Translations under genes and position numbers: made by a program | Notes under the pieces: generated by a model | What the model was told of the DNA's origin: nothing | What the model saw: only the letters and a program-made list of their open reading frames with translations | The model's database searches: none | Assembly (NCBI RefSeq): GCF_015689175.1 | Contig: NZ_CP065047.1 | Coordinates: 248,001-312,000 of the forward strand | DNA from: Mycobacterium kubicae | GTDB lineage: Bacteria; Actinomycetota; Actinomycetes; Mycobacteriales; Mycobacteriaceae | DNA length: 64,000 nucleotides | Reading direction: 5' to 3' | Part shown: positions 19,228 to 28,490 of the stretch, piece by piece | Layout of the letters: each line of letters opens with the position of its first letter | Numbering within the stretch: position 1 is the stretch's first letter

Positions 19228-19232
19228 AACTC

Positions 19233-20855
19233 TCAGCCGGCGATGTGGTCAACCGATCTCGTTGTGGCGGCGCACTTTCCGGCGCGGCGGCCAGAAAAGA
19301 CGCAATCGGCCAGGGACAGCCCACTGACGTAGGAATTGGAGCAGACGCCGACCGCCGTACGCCCCGCGCTGAACAAGCCGGGAATCGGTCGGCCGGCTTG
19401 ATCGAGCACCGCACCGCTGCCTTCGTCGACTCGAATACCGCCGAGGGTGAGCATGGGCGTGGGATTGATCAAACTGGGCCGCACCGAAATGTTGAGCAGC
19501 GTGTACGGCGGCCGGCTGACAGGGCGCACGAACTCCCTCGGTTTCCCGGCGGGATCCGGTGCGCCCGAGTGGAACGCATCGTTGTGTGCCGCGACCGTGG
19601 CTACCAAACCGTCGGGATCGACGCCGGCGGCACGCGCGACGGCCGCCAGAGAGGGCCCCCGCACCGAGTCGGCAACCATCAGCGCGGTCGACTGGGCCCG
19701 CTGAAACCATAACGGCTGCTTGATCAGTTGGCGCCGCGCCTCCTTCATCAGCGCAGCGTCGGCCAGGATCCAACCCTTGCCGTCGTGTTGACGCACCATG
19801 GCTTGGCCGACGGCTGCGCCGTAACGGGTTTCGTCGATGACGCGGCGCCCGCGTTGGTCGACGATGATGGCGCTGAGAAACGCACTCGGTGGAGTGATGA
19901 AGCGCCAGGCCGATACGTTGTCCATCCGCTCCGCCACGGCACCTACGCTCTGAGCCAACGCGATTCCGCTTCCGTCGTCACCACTGGTTCCCAGCTGCAG
20001 CCCGCCGGAGTACTGCGGCGCATACCGTTGTATCCACTCGCTGTTCGCAATGAAGCCACCCGCGCACAGCACGACCGCGCGCCGCGCCTCGACTCGCACC
20101 GGCCGCGCGTAGCGTCGCTCGAGGTGTCGGAGGCGCCGCTCCAAAGCGCCCCGCAGAGGTGGGTAGTAGATGCCCGGCTTGGCGGACAGTTGCGCCATCG
20201 CGGCGTACCGCCGGCGTACGCGAGGCGGCGCGTAATGCATGGTCATCGCTTCGACTCCGGTCACTCGACCGGTTGCATCTTGGATGAGCTTGGTCGCGGT
20301 CGTGTGGGGGTGTAGCCGAACCCCTTGTGCCAGAGCGGATTCGGCTAGCGGTGCGTACAGCTGCTTGCCGGAGGTGCCCTTGCCCTTGACGCGATGGCCC
20401 CGCTGGACCGGCGGGGTGTGCCGGCGAAAAGCGCCGGCGTTTTCACTGCCTGAGTGATACAGGTAGTAGCGATTGTTGGGAAACGACGTCTTGTACGGAC
20501 ACAGCGTGGCGTCGAACGGCACGCCGTGGTGACGCAGCCAGGTGATCATCTCCGGGCTGCTGCGGACGAACGACTCGAGCGTTTGTGGGCTGACCGCGTC
20601 ACCGACCTCCAGGCGCAGATACGTCAGCATCTGCTCGGCGGTGTCGACAACACCCGCTTGTTTCTGGATGGTCGTACCAGCGCCGGCGTAGATGATCCCG
20701 CCGGAAAGGGTCGTCGCACCACCGCCGTTGGCTCGGTCTATCGCAATGACGTCCGCACCGTGTTCGCGCGCGGTGATGGCCGCGCAGGCCCCTGCGGCAC
20801 CGAATCCGACGACCACCACATCGGCGGATGCGGCGAAGTTGGTGTCCCTTGCCAT
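19233..20855 (-). CDS. FAD-binding dehydrogenase, 3-ketosteroid delta1-dehydrogenase / fumarate-reductase type
   Basis: This 540-residue protein has the FAD motif VVVVGFGAAGACAAITAREH (residues 13-32) with the acidic VIAIDRANGGGATTLSGGII continuation. Further on are the second FAD segment VVLCAGGFIANSEW and the C-terminal GLFSAGRTAVG / SYVSGLSLADCVFSGRRAG that closes the FAD site. The layout is that of KstD and fumarate-reductase flavoproteins. A perfect KstR motif lies 33 bp upstream of the start, which supports a role in steroid or sterol metabolism. Whether it is a true 1(2)-dehydrogenase is not proven by the motifs. Confidence 0.85.
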   Translation of the reverse strand: MARDTNFAASADVVVVGFGAAGACAAITAREHGADVIAIDRANGGGATTLSGGIIYAGAGTTIQKQAGVVDTAEQMLTYLRLEVGDAVSPQTLESFVRSSPEMITWLRHHGVPFDATLCPYKTSFPNNRYYLYHSGSENAGAFRRHTPPVQRGHRVKGKGTSGKQLYAPLAESALAQGVRLHPHTTATKLIQDATGRVTGVEAMTMHYAPPRVRRRYAAMAQLSAKPGIYYPPLRGALERRLRHLERRYARPVRVEARRAVVLCAGGFIANSEWIQRYAPQYSGGLQLGTSGDDGSGIALAQSVGAVAERMDNVSAWRFITPPSAFLSAIIVDQRGRRVIDETRYGAAVGQAMVRQHDGKGWILADAALMKEARRQLIKQPLWFQRAQSTALMVADSVRGPSLAAVARAAGVDPDGLVATVAAHNDAFHSGAPDPAGKPREFVRPVSRPPYTLLNISVRPSLINPTPMLTLGGIRVDEGSGAVLDQAGRPIPGLFSAGRTAVGVCSNSYVSGLSLADCVFSGRRAGKCAATTRSVDHIAG

Positions 20856-20887
20856 GTATCACCCCAATCGTTGCCCGCGCGAGGAAC

Positions 20888-20901
20888 TGTAACACGTTCT
20901 A
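20888..20901. promoter_or_regulatory. KstR operator
   Basis: TGTAACACGTTCTA fits the published KstR consensus TnnAACnnGTTnnA at every fixed position. It lies 33 bp upstream of the KstD-like start, where a repressor would block its promoter. The gene should therefore be induced by cholesterol-derived CoA intermediates that release KstR. Confidence 0.75.
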
Positions 20902-20945
20902 GTTACGTTCTCGCCAGGTCGGAAGGCCTAACTTGGTAAGACGGA

Positions 20946-21710
20946 CTACATATCGTCGTCGGTGGCGTCGCGGATGACGTCGATCACGACGGCGGTGATG
21001 TTGTCCGGTCCACCCGCCTGGTTTGCCGCTTCGATCAGCGCTGCGCAGGCGTCCTCCGGTGCGTCGTGTTGAGTCAACAGCTGCGCCAGAGTTGGTTCGT
21101 CGACGGGTCCGTAGAGGCCGTCGCTGCACAACAGGATGCGGTCGCCGGTTTCCAAGTCCACCGCGGCGGCGTCCGGTGCTGCGCGCGGGTACATCGCCAC
21201 ATGTCGGCTCAGGGTGTTGCGTGCCGGGTGCCGGGCTGCATCCTCGGGTTTGACCGCATTCGCGTCGATCAGGTCTTGCAGCACGGTGTGGTCGCGGGTC
21301 AGGCGCTGCAGTCGTTGGTCGCGGCACAGGTAGGCGCGGCTGTCACCAAGGTGGGCAACCAGAGCGCGCTCGCCGGCGATGACGACCGCCACCACCGTGG
21401 TGGTGGCCCCGGCAACACGCTCGTCGGTGGTGCTGTAGTCGCGAAAGTGATCGGAGAACTCGGCGACGGCACGGCCCAGCAACTCGGGCGCCTCGGTGCT
21501 GTTCAGATCGGCCGGCTTCAGGTGACGCGCAACATAACTGGGCAGCAACTCGACCGTCAGGTGAGCGGCCAGCGCACCATCGGTACTGCACGCCACGCCA
21601 TCGGCGACAATGAACAATTGTTGATCGGGGTCAGCGCCCCAGCGGTCTTGGTTGGTGGACCGATAGCGGCCGATGTCGCTGCGGCCGGCATAGCGCACCG
21701 CGGCGGTCAC
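20946..21710 (-). CDS. PP2C-family serine/threonine phosphatase
   Basis: This 254-residue single-domain protein has the PP2C motifs in order: STNQDRWG, VADGVACSTDGALAA, GATTTVVAVVIAGERA, HLGDSRAYL, LCSDGLYGPV and GGPDNITAVVIDV. The Asp residues of VADG, SDG and PDN are the metal ligands. The DG(M/x)GG turn usual in motif 2 reads DGVACST here, a deviation near the metal site. There is no membrane segment, unlike PstP. The GTG start is 10 bp after the Rieske oxygenase gene, so a signalling phosphatase sits at the end of a catabolic operon. Confidence 0.9.
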   Translation of the reverse strand: MTAAVRYAGRSDIGRYRSTNQDRWGADPDQQLFIVADGVACSTDGALAAHLTVELLPSYVARHLKPADLNSTEAPELLGRAVAEFSDHFRDYSTTDERVAGATTTVVAVVIAGERALVAHLGDSRAYLCRDQRLQRLTRDHTVLQDLIDANAVKPEDAARHPARNTLSRHVAMYPRAAPDAAAVDLETGDRILLCSDGLYGPVDEPTLAQLLTQHDAPEDACAALIEAANQAGGPDNITAVVIDVIRDATDDDM

Positions 21711-21720
21711 GGCCGCCTCG

Positions 21721-23064
21721 TCACTGTTGGGCGCACGCGTCGCCGCCGGTCATCCGTTCGGATTCCGGTAGGTCGAGGTAGCGCTCCAAGTTGCGATGCA
21801 TGTTGATCACGCGTCGCTCTTCGCTGGACAACACCAGGTGAGTGAATCCGGGTTGGCGTAGGCCACGCTGCAATCCTGGCAAGATCTGGATGTCTTGGGT
21901 AAGCACCACGCCGGGTTCAGCGTCCGCCGCAGCCATGCGAACGTCAGTGGGCTTGGTGTGTGGCGCGCCGGGGGCCATCCGGGTCATCAGGAACATCACC
22001 ATCTCGCCGTGGTCGGGGTCAACGCCCGGCCGTGAGCACATGATGGTCAAATGGTCGGCGTTGGTCAAGAACGTCATGTTGGGAAAGACGTTGTACTGGT
22101 GCAGCCGCGTGATGCGGTCGGTGTCGGCCCAGTCCAGGTCGACCCCACGGCTGGCGGCGAACGCCCGGGTATGGTCGGCGATCACGTCTTGAACCGTCTG
22201 TCCGGGCAGCCGCTTGTCGGCCGGAAACGGCGTGCCGGCAGCGGCGCCCATCAACGCGCCTTGGGTGTAAACGTAAGCGTCCCACACGTCTTGGTCGGTC
22301 AGTGTGCCGTCGAAGCGTGGGCTGGGCACGCCATAGGGTTGATCGGATTTGCCGGTGTGACCCCAGATACGTTGTGGGGCGTGGACGTCGTCGACACAGC
22401 GCAGCAGTTCTGGATGCAGCGTCTGAATGTGGTAGGTCTCGCTGTAGCCGTCGGCGATCGTCTTCCAGTTGGCCTCGACCGCCACGGTCAAAGTGGCATA
22501 GCACCGGAAATCTTCCAGGCGGCACCAGGCGATGTCTTCGGGTATCGCCTCGAGGTACTCGGTGAGCGGCATCGCCTCGGGGTCGAGATTGACGAACACC
22601 ATGCCGGCCCATACGTCGACGTGCACCGGTAGCAACGGGAAGTCCGACATGCGCAGGGCGCCGAAGCCTTTGCGGTCGGGCACCCGCTTGAGGTCTCCGG
22701 CTAGAGTCCACGTCCACCCGTGGTAGCCGCATTTGAGTTCTCGCAGTCCCGAGCCAGATCCGACGCACAACGAGTTTCCGCGATGGCGGCAGGCATTCTG
22801 GAACGCTCGCAGCATTCCGTCGTCGCCTCGGACGATCAGCACGGCGTATGGGCCGCAACGGTATTCGAAGTAGTCACCCGGTTCGTTGACGTGGTCGACC
22901 ATGCAGGCCAGCTGCCACACCCGCGGCCACATGCGCTCGGCTTCGAGCCGGGCGAACTCCGCTGAGTAATACCGTGCGGCCGGTACCAGGGTCGGGGTGG
23001 CGGGTGGAGTGCCGATCGCGTCCTCGTCGCGGGCCCGGGCCGGGTTTCCGGAGGCCAGCTTCAT
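21721..23064 (-). CDS. Rieske non-heme iron oxygenase, alpha subunit
   Basis: This 447-residue protein has an N-terminal Rieske [2Fe-2S] domain with CRHRG (Cys92, His94) and KCGYHGW (Cys112, His115), then a catalytic domain with the mononuclear iron motif DGYSETYHIQTLHPEL containing two ligand His residues. It should hydroxylate or demethylate an aromatic or quaternary-amine substrate using a separate reductase, and no reductase gene is nearby. It lies 9 bp after the amidohydrolase and 10 bp before the PP2C gene, so the three are probably cotranscribed. Confidence 0.92.
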   Translation of the reverse strand: MKLASGNPARARDEDAIGTPPATPTLVPAARYYSAEFARLEAERMWPRVWQLACMVDHVNEPGDYFEYRCGPYAVLIVRGDDGMLRAFQNACRHRGNSLCVGSGSGLRELKCGYHGWTWTLAGDLKRVPDRKGFGALRMSDFPLLPVHVDVWAGMVFVNLDPEAMPLTEYLEAIPEDIAWCRLEDFRCYATLTVAVEANWKTIADGYSETYHIQTLHPELLRCVDDVHAPQRIWGHTGKSDQPYGVPSPRFDGTLTDQDVWDAYVYTQGALMGAAAGTPFPADKRLPGQTVQDVIADHTRAFAASRGVDLDWADTDRITRLHQYNVFPNMTFLTNADHLTIMCSRPGVDPDHGEMVMFLMTRMAPGAPHTKPTDVRMAAADAEPGVVLTQDIQILPGLQRGLRQPGFTHLVLSSEERRVINMHRNLERYLDLPESERMTGGDACAQQ

Positions 23065-23073
23065 GGCCCGGCC

Positions 23074-24840
23074 TTAACGCGCGCCGCGGACTAGGCGGCC
23101 CGGCCGCGCTCCGGTGTCGGCGTCGTTGCGTCGAGTCACCGTCCCGCTGACAACTGTGGCCCGGTAACCGCTCGCGCCCTGCAGAATTCGGCGGCCCCCG
23201 GCCGGCAGGTCATACGCCATTGCTGCGGGATGCAAGGTGAGCGCCGCCATGTCGATGACGTTGAGGTCGGCCTTCTTACCGACTTCGATGGTGCCGCGAT
23301 CCGTGAGACCGAACAGGTGGGCCGTATCTCGCGCCTGCTTGCGGATGACGTACTCGAGCGAGAGTTTCGCGCCGCGGTGGCGGTCTCGCGCCCAATGCGT
23401 CAACAGGAAGGTGGGATACGAAGCGTCGCAGATCATTCCGCAGTGCGCGCCACCGTCGGACAGTCCGAGCACCCCGGCCGGGTGCATCATCATCTCGCGA
23501 ATGGCGTCGTGATTGCCGTCGGCGTAGTTGTACAGCGGCAGCATCAGCATGGCGCTGGTGTCCGACTCGAGCATCAAGTCGTACAGCGTGGCCAGCGGGT
23601 CGGCACCGCGGGCTCGGGCGATGGCGGCGACCGTGCGGTCGGGCGTGGGTTCGTAGTCGGGCGGGTCGCCGAGTGCGTAGAGGCGCTCGAGCGAATGCTG
23701 AACGAAAACCCCCATGCCGTCGAACAGAATTGACGGGTCGATGGGCAGGTCGTCTTCGGACAAGATTGCCGCCTTGACCGCCGGGTCGGCCAGGCGCTGC
23801 GCCAATTCCTCCCGGCTGCATTCGGCCTTGAGTCTGCGGTAGGTGGGCCGGTGGGTGAAGGCGTGATGCCCTTGAAATCCGATCATCATGCCGAACGGGC
23901 GCGCGGCGATCTGGGGGTGCAGGCGGCTGCCCGACTCGTGGGCGGCGGCCGAGACGTCCAACTGCTCGCGCCACAGGTTCGGGTCGGCGTCGACCTGGAT
24001 CAACGCAAACGACAGTGGGCGGTCGATTTCACGGCTTAGCCGCCGCATCCATTCGAGTTCTTTCTTGGGGCCGACGATGTCCTCTCCGGCGGCGCCTTGC
24101 GGAGCAAGTTCGAACACCGCCTGCCCACCGGCGGCCATCGCGCGGCCGAGGCCGAACAGTTCTTCTTCGGCGGCGAACGTGCCGGGCACGGGTTCTCCGT
24201 CCATTGCGCGATGGGCAATGGTTCGCGACGTGGAGAAACCGAGCGCGCCGGCTTCGATCGCTTCGGTCACCAGTCGGCCCATGGCGGCGATGTCGTCGGC
24301 GGTGGCGGGCTCGTTGCGGGCACCGCGCTCACCCATCGCGTACGCGCGCACCGCGCCGTGGGCGATCTGGCTGCCCACATCGATGGCGAATTTCTGGTTG
24401 GCGATCATGTCGAGATACTGCGGATAGGTCTCCCAGCCCCACGTGATGCCCTCGGTGAGGGCGGTGCCGGGGATGTCCTCGACGCCTTCCATCAGCTTGA
24501 TCAGCCAGTCCTCCCGGCCCGGGCGTACCGGCGCGAAACCCACTCCACAGTTGCCGGTGATCACCGTCGTCACCCCGTGACCGCTGGACGGTTCGAGCAA
24601 GCTGTCCCAGCTCACCTGTCCGTCGTAGTGGGTGTGGATGTCGACGAAGCCGGGCGCGACCACCTGGCCGGTGGCGTCGATGGTCTCGACAGCAGCCGCC
24701 GTTTCCAGCCCACCCGCGTCGTCGGTTCCCCTGCGCACGACGTCGACGATCTTGCCGTCCTTGACGCCGATGTCGGCCCGATACCGCTGCGCACCGGTGC
24801 CGTCGACGACCGTGCCTCCGATAATCTTCAGATCGAACAC
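23074..24840 (-). CDS. Amidohydrolase, N-acyl-D-amino-acid deacylase type
   Basis: This 588-residue amidohydrolase starts with [13 protein letters not shown], has the metal motif [13 protein letters not shown] (HxH), and continues with [47 protein letters not shown] (metal Asp) and the C-terminal [14 protein letters not shown] composite beta-sandwich. These are the marks of the D-aminoacylase / N-acyl-D-amino-acid deacylase subfamily, very common in mycobacteria. It heads the operon with the Rieske oxygenase and PP2C genes. The real substrate in mycobacteria is not established. Confidence 0.9.
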   Translation of the reverse strand: MFDLKIIGGTVVDGTGAQRYRADIGVKDGKIVDVVRRGTDDAGGLETAAAVETIDATGQVVAPGFVDIHTHYDGQVSWDSLLEPSSGHGVTTVITGNCGVGFAPVRPGREDWLIKLMEGVEDIPGTALTEGITWGWETYPQYLDMIANQKFAIDVGSQIAHGAVRAYAMGERGARNEPATADDIAAMGRLVTEAIEAGALGFSTSRTIAHRAMDGEPVPGTFAAEEELFGLGRAMAAGGQAVFELAPQGAAGEDIVGPKKELEWMRRLSREIDRPLSFALIQVDADPNLWREQLDVSAAAHESGSRLHPQIAARPFGMMIGFQGHHAFTHRPTYRRLKAECSREELAQRLADPAVKAAILSEDDLPIDPSILFDGMGVFVQHSLERLYALGDPPDYEPTPDRTVAAIARARGADPLATLYDLMLESDTSAMLMLPLYNYADGNHDAIREMMMHPAGVLGLSDGGAHCGMICDASYPTFLLTHWARDRHRGAKLSLEYVIRKQARDTAHLFGLTDRGTIEVGKKADLNVIDMAALTLHPAAMAYDLPAGGRRILQGASGYRATVVSGTVTRRNDADTGARPGRLVRGAR

Positions 24841-24974
24841 GAGCCCGCTCTCCGTCCCCGTCTCGGTCGCCCTACTGCGGCGTGACCGGCGAATCCCGGG
24901 GTACGGCGGGGCGCGAACCTGGATTGAACGGTGATTACGCTACGCCCAGGAGCGTAAATTCTGAAGGCTTCGGA

Positions 24975-25430
24975 TCAAGCGGTCGTTCGAGACCCCGTCA
25001 AGTGCGTCCACCGCAGCGTCACGTGCGTTCCCTGTGGCGTGCGGTCGATGATCGCTTCATCGGCAAGTGCCCGCATCAGTGGGATGCCCCGTCCCCGGAT
25101 CTGGAACTGCCGGTCGGGAGTCGTCTCCGGGACGCTCGGGCGCCAACATCCTCGGTCGGTGATCATGACGATCAGGGTGTCCGACTCGGCGTGGTAGTCC
25201 GCGCTGAAGTCCATCGTCCCGCGCTGCGCGTGCTCGACATAGGCGAATTCCGCGGCGTTGGCCAATGCTTCGCTGACGGCCAGCAGCAGGTCGCTGAACC
25301 GTTCGGCGCCCAAGGTGAAGTGCCGATCAAGCCAGCTGCGGAACTCAACTCGGGCTTGGGTCGCGCTGTGCGCATCTGCGGCAACTCGCATCCGAACGAA
25401 GCGGGTTCGGTCATCGATGTGAGATGCCAT
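24975..25430 (-). CDS. Anti-sigma factor-type ATP-binding kinase (RsbW-like)
   Basis: This 151-residue protein has the HATPase_c_2 fold: N-box LLAVSEALANAAEFAYVEHA, G1 box MITDRGCW and G2 box QIRGRGIPLMRALADE. Such kinases bind a sigma factor and phosphorylate their antagonist. It lies 42 bp downstream of an RsbV-like STAS protein, forming a switch pair. The sigma partner is not encoded here; SigF-type regulation is the usual case in mycobacteria. Confidence 0.88.
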   Translation of the reverse strand: MASHIDDRTRFVRMRVAADAHSATQARVEFRSWLDRHFTLGAERFSDLLLAVSEALANAAEFAYVEHAQRGTMDFSADYHAESDTLIVMITDRGCWRPSVPETTPDRQFQIRGRGIPLMRALADEAIIDRTPQGTHVTLRWTHLTGSRTTA

Positions 25431-25472
25431 ATGCAGGCTGGTGAAAAAGCGTCCTGTCGTCTTATTCGTCGA

Positions 25473-25850
25473 TCACGCGCCGTTGACACCGCTGAGCGCG
25501 GTGTCCAGCGTCCGATAGAGCGGGAACACACTATCGATTCCCATGAGCTTGATCGGCCGGCTGGTCGCCGGACCGTCCGCGACGACCGCGAAGCGAGTGG
25601 GCGGTACGACCTCCGACTGCGCCGCGACCAGGACTGTCATTCCCGCCGAAGCCAAGAACTCCACCTTTGACAGGTCAACGATCAGGGCTGCGGGCTTGGC
25701 GGCCAGGGCGCTACTGATGGCCTCGGCGAGCTGCGGCGCGCTGAGCATGTCCACTTCACCGGAGACGGCGAGTACGGCCGCCCCATCTGCCTGGTAATTC
25801 CCGACTTCGAAAGCCGTCCGATCGACCGGATCACCGGATTTTTCGACCAT
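25473..25850 (-). CDS. Anti-sigma factor antagonist (STAS domain, RsbV-like)
   Basis: The ATG at 25850 gives 125 residues. The STAS domain shows VLAVSGEVDMLSAPQLAEAI, ALIVDLSKVEFLASAGMTVL and a C-terminal KLMGIDSVFPLYRTLDTAL helix. The Ser of FLASAG is at the position phosphorylated by RsbW-type kinases. It should release the sigma factor from the downstream kinase when unphosphorylated. The longer in-frame start at 26000 gives a low-complexity extension and is unlikely. Confidence 0.88.
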   Translation of the reverse strand: MVEKSGDPVDRTAFEVGNYQADGAAVLAVSGEVDMLSAPQLAEAISSALAAKPAALIVDLSKVEFLASAGMTVLVAAQSEVVPPTRFAVVADGPATSRPIKLMGIDSVFPLYRTLDTALSGVNGA

Positions 25851-26053
25851 GCTGCATCTCACATCTGTCCCTCGGGGACACCGCTCTTCTCGATATCCAC
25901 TCTGACCCGGCGGCTGTTGATTCAACCCTGCCGAACGCACTCGCCTGTAACGCGACTTACTGCCATTTGTGGGCAGTGAAGTGGAGGCGCAGCGACACAC
26001 CGTTGCGGGCTAGTTTAAGGCACGTAGGTAAGTGAGCACGCACCCGTGGTCGG

Positions 26054-26088
26054 CGGGGCGGGTTCAAGTCGCGTCGCTTGCCGCCCCG
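26054..26088 (-). terminator. GC-rich hairpin after the acyltransferase gene
   Basis: CGGGGCGG at 26054-26061 pairs perfectly with CCGCCCCG at 26081-26088 across a 19-nt loop. It sits 6 bp past the acyltransferase stop on the minus strand. There is no U-tract, as is common for mycobacterial terminators. The loop contains GGTTCAAGTC, which resembles a tRNA T-loop, but no tRNA can be folded. Confidence 0.4.
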
Positions 26089-26093
26089 GGCCG

Positions 26094-27425
26094 TCAGGTC
26101 AGCGGCTCGTCCTGCTGAGCGGACGTCAGGACCCTAGCCGAGACCAGAGCAGCCAGCATCATGGCCACGCAGACGAGACCGTCGTCCTTGAGGCCCCACT
26201 TCACGGCGGCGAGGATGGAAGCTCCCGCCACACTGAGTAGCACCCCCACGACCGCCGCCCGCCGGCCCGAGGCGACGGTGACCGCGCCGTCCCAACCCGG
26301 TAGCGGGTTGTTTTCCAGCGGCCGCAGCACCAGGAATTGAACCGCCACCACGGCAACCATGATCAAAAGCTGCATGAGGGTGATCAGCATGAAGTGCGAC
26401 TGCCCGGGATAGCGCGGAATGCCGAGGTAGTCGAAGGCCAGGTGCACGGCCAGCAGGGCTGGCATATGCCACAGGTACAGGGTCATCGCTCCGGAGTTGC
26501 CGATAGCCGTCAGCCACCACACCCGCGGCCGCTGTGCCCACCGGCGGATCGCCGGCGCGGCCGCTATCGCCACCGCACTGAGCACGATGGCGTGCCCCGC
26601 CAGCAACAGCGACGGTGGCGTCATGTTGGGCAGCCGTTGGCCTTCGATACCCACCAGGCTCAACTCGTACGGCCCCCAGCGCAGTAAGGCGACGTTGAAG
26701 AGCAGCATTGCCACCGCCGTCAGAAGTGCGGTGCGGCCGTTGAGCAGGTTGCGCCGGTACGCGACACCGAACATGCCGGGGATGAGCCACACGGCGAGGT
26801 TGACATAGCCGAGGGGCGCCGCTGCCGGCCAGTGCAGTCGAACGGCGTCGACGACGGCGACTGCTCCGTACACGGCGACGACCCCCGCGGCCAGGTGCCT
26901 CGTCGTGGTGATGTGCCAAAGGACGGGCATGGCTGCCAGCACCAGGACGTAGGCGCCGAGAAACCACAGCAACTGGATACTGATTCCGGCGATGGGCTCG
27001 TAAATATGTTGCGGTAGTACCGGATACAACATGGTCAACGCGACCGCCCAGAATCCGAGGTAGTAGAACACCGGCCGGAACAGCCGGGTGCAGCGGTTCA
27101 TCAACCAGCTGCCCCACGTGCTGTCCGAACGCCAAGACGTCACACAGGCTGCGGCACCGGCGAAGAAGAACAACGGCATGATCTGGAAGATCCAGGTCAA
27201 AGCCTGGAAAGCGGTCGAGGTGGTCAGCAGGTTGTCCCAGATGAGCACGTCGTTGCGGATGACGCTGGTCGCCATCACGGTATGGCCTACCACCACGCCG
27301 ACCAGAGCTGTGATGCGGATGACGTCGATGGCCCGGTCCCGGTCGGCCGGCGTGCGCACGGCCAATTCGTCTGGGCTGGGAAAGCGCAGGGAAGATGTCA
27401 CGCTCAAAGCATCACTGCCCGGCAC
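26094..27425 (-). CDS. Acyltransferase 3 family integral membrane protein
   Basis: This 443-residue protein has about ten membrane segments and the acyltransferase-3 opening DRAIDVIRITALVGVVVGHT, with the catalytic-type Arg/His region RDRAIDVIRI...GHTVM. It also has LFFFAGAAACVTSW and a conserved LYLWHMPALL in the C-terminal half. Members O-acylate sugars, lipids or peptidoglycan at the membrane. GTG 27425 is assumed as start; the first 25 residues are poorly conserved in type, so a later start is possible. It stands alone, 20 bp from the GlxA-type regulator on the same strand. Confidence 0.85.
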   Translation of the reverse strand: MPGSDALSVTSSLRFPSPDELAVRTPADRDRAIDVIRITALVGVVVGHTVMATSVIRNDVLIWDNLLTTSTAFQALTWIFQIMPLFFFAGAAACVTSWRSDSTWGSWLMNRCTRLFRPVFYYLGFWAVALTMLYPVLPQHIYEPIAGISIQLLWFLGAYVLVLAAMPVLWHITTTRHLAAGVVAVYGAVAVVDAVRLHWPAAAPLGYVNLAVWLIPGMFGVAYRRNLLNGRTALLTAVAMLLFNVALLRWGPYELSLVGIEGQRLPNMTPPSLLLAGHAIVLSAVAIAAAPAIRRWAQRPRVWWLTAIGNSGAMTLYLWHMPALLAVHLAFDYLGIPRYPGQSHFMLITLMQLLIMVAVVAVQFLVLRPLENNPLPGWDGAVTVASGRRAAVVGVLLSVAGASILAAVKWGLKDDGLVCVAMMLAALVSARVLTSAQQDEPLT

Positions 27426-27445
27426 AGCTTCACACTTGAGTAGTT

Positions 27446-28417
27446 CTACCCGCGTCCGCTGAGTAGTTTCGCCGCGCCGGCTCTGCCATGGAACGCGTTG
27501 CGGTAGTTCTGCGGTGCGACCCCAGTCACTCGCCGGAACTGCTCACGAAAGTTTGCACTCGATGCGAAACCGACTCTGCCAGCAATGTTTTCGATGGAAC
27601 TGTCGGTTGACTCCAGTAGCTCCTGCGCATGGCGGATCCGCACTCTGTTCACCCACTGCATGGGAGTCTGCTTGGTCTGGGCCTTGAAGCGTCGGTTGAG
27701 GGTACGAACACTGGTCGAGGCGTGGCGAGCTATGTCGGCCAGAGTGAGCGGTAGCTGGGAGTTGCCCTCGATCCAGGTAAGTAGGGCCTCGAGTTCACCG
27801 CCGCACTCGCCACGATCAGGGGCGATGAACTGCGCTTGGTCACCGGTGCGATGGCGCGCGGTCACGGCCAGTCGCGCGGCGTCGGCGGCTACGGCCGTCC
27901 CATAGTCCGTCGCCACCATGTGCAGGCAGAGGTCCAGACCTGCCGACGCTCCGGCCGACGTCAGGACCGAGCCTTCGTCGACGTAGATCGCATTGGCGTC
28001 GAGGCGGACCGCGGGGTAGGCGGTGGCGAACAGTTCCGCCGCCAACCAGTGGGTGGTCGCGCGCTTGCCGTCCAAGATCCCGGCGGCGGCGAGCGTGAAG
28101 GCACCGGTGCAAATGGAAGCGATGCGAATCCTGTTGTGAAGCGCGGACTTCAGGGTAAGGACGATGTCCTCGCGGACTGGTGCGGTGACGTCACGGCGAC
28201 CCGGCACGATGATGGTGTCCGCGCCGGCCACCGCGTCCAAGCCGAAGTCAGTGGCGATGCGCATCGGCCCCGACGCTACGACGGGCTCACAGCCACACAC
28301 CCGGACTTGGTAGCCGGGATGGCCGCCGGGGAGGCGGACACGGCCGAAGACCTCGATTGCGATGGCCAAGTCGAACGCGATGACGTCCGGCTCGGCCAGG
28401 ATCGCGACCGAATGCAT
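27446..28417 (-). CDS. GlxA-type AraC family transcriptional regulator
   Basis: The ATG at 28417 gives 323 residues. The N-terminal DJ-1/PfpI-like domain (HSVAILAEPDVIAFDLAIAI, IASICTGAFTLAAAGILDGK) keeps a Cys at the elbow (SICTGA). The C-terminal AraC domain has two helix-turn-helices (TLADIARHASTSVRTLNRRF, ENIAGRVGFASSANFREQFR). It is divergent from a DJ-1/PfpI enzyme gene, which it probably controls through the inverted repeat in the 73-bp gap. Ligand unknown. Confidence 0.93.
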   Translation of the reverse strand: MHSVAILAEPDVIAFDLAIAIEVFGRVRLPGGHPGYQVRVCGCEPVVASGPMRIATDFGLDAVAGADTIIVPGRRDVTAPVREDIVLTLKSALHNRIRIASICTGAFTLAAAGILDGKRATTHWLAAELFATAYPAVRLDANAIYVDEGSVLTSAGASAGLDLCLHMVATDYGTAVAADAARLAVTARHRTGDQAQFIAPDRGECGGELEALLTWIEGNSQLPLTLADIARHASTSVRTLNRRFKAQTKQTPMQWVNRVRIRHAQELLESTDSSIENIAGRVGFASSANFREQFRRVTGVAPQNYRNAFHGRAGAAKLLSGRG

Positions 28418-28446
28418 TTTGGCAATATACCGGTAAGTTATGGCGA

Positions 28447-28471
28447 TCTGGCCACTGGTCTGTTGACCAGA
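28447..28471. promoter_or_regulatory. Inverted repeat between GlxA-type regulator and DJ-1 gene
   Basis: The arms TCTGGCCAC and TTGACCAGA match inversely at seven of nine positions and enclose GGTCTGTTGACC. The element lies midway between the divergent starts, a natural site for the AraC-type regulator. Confidence 0.45.
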
Positions 28472-28490
28472 TTTTGATGACCATGACGGA

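Noticed and set aside
26061..26070. GGTTCAAGTC resembling a tRNA T-loop
   Set aside because: The flanking bases do not form a T-stem, and no acceptor, D or anticodon arm can be drawn; it lies in the loop of a GC-rich hairpin.
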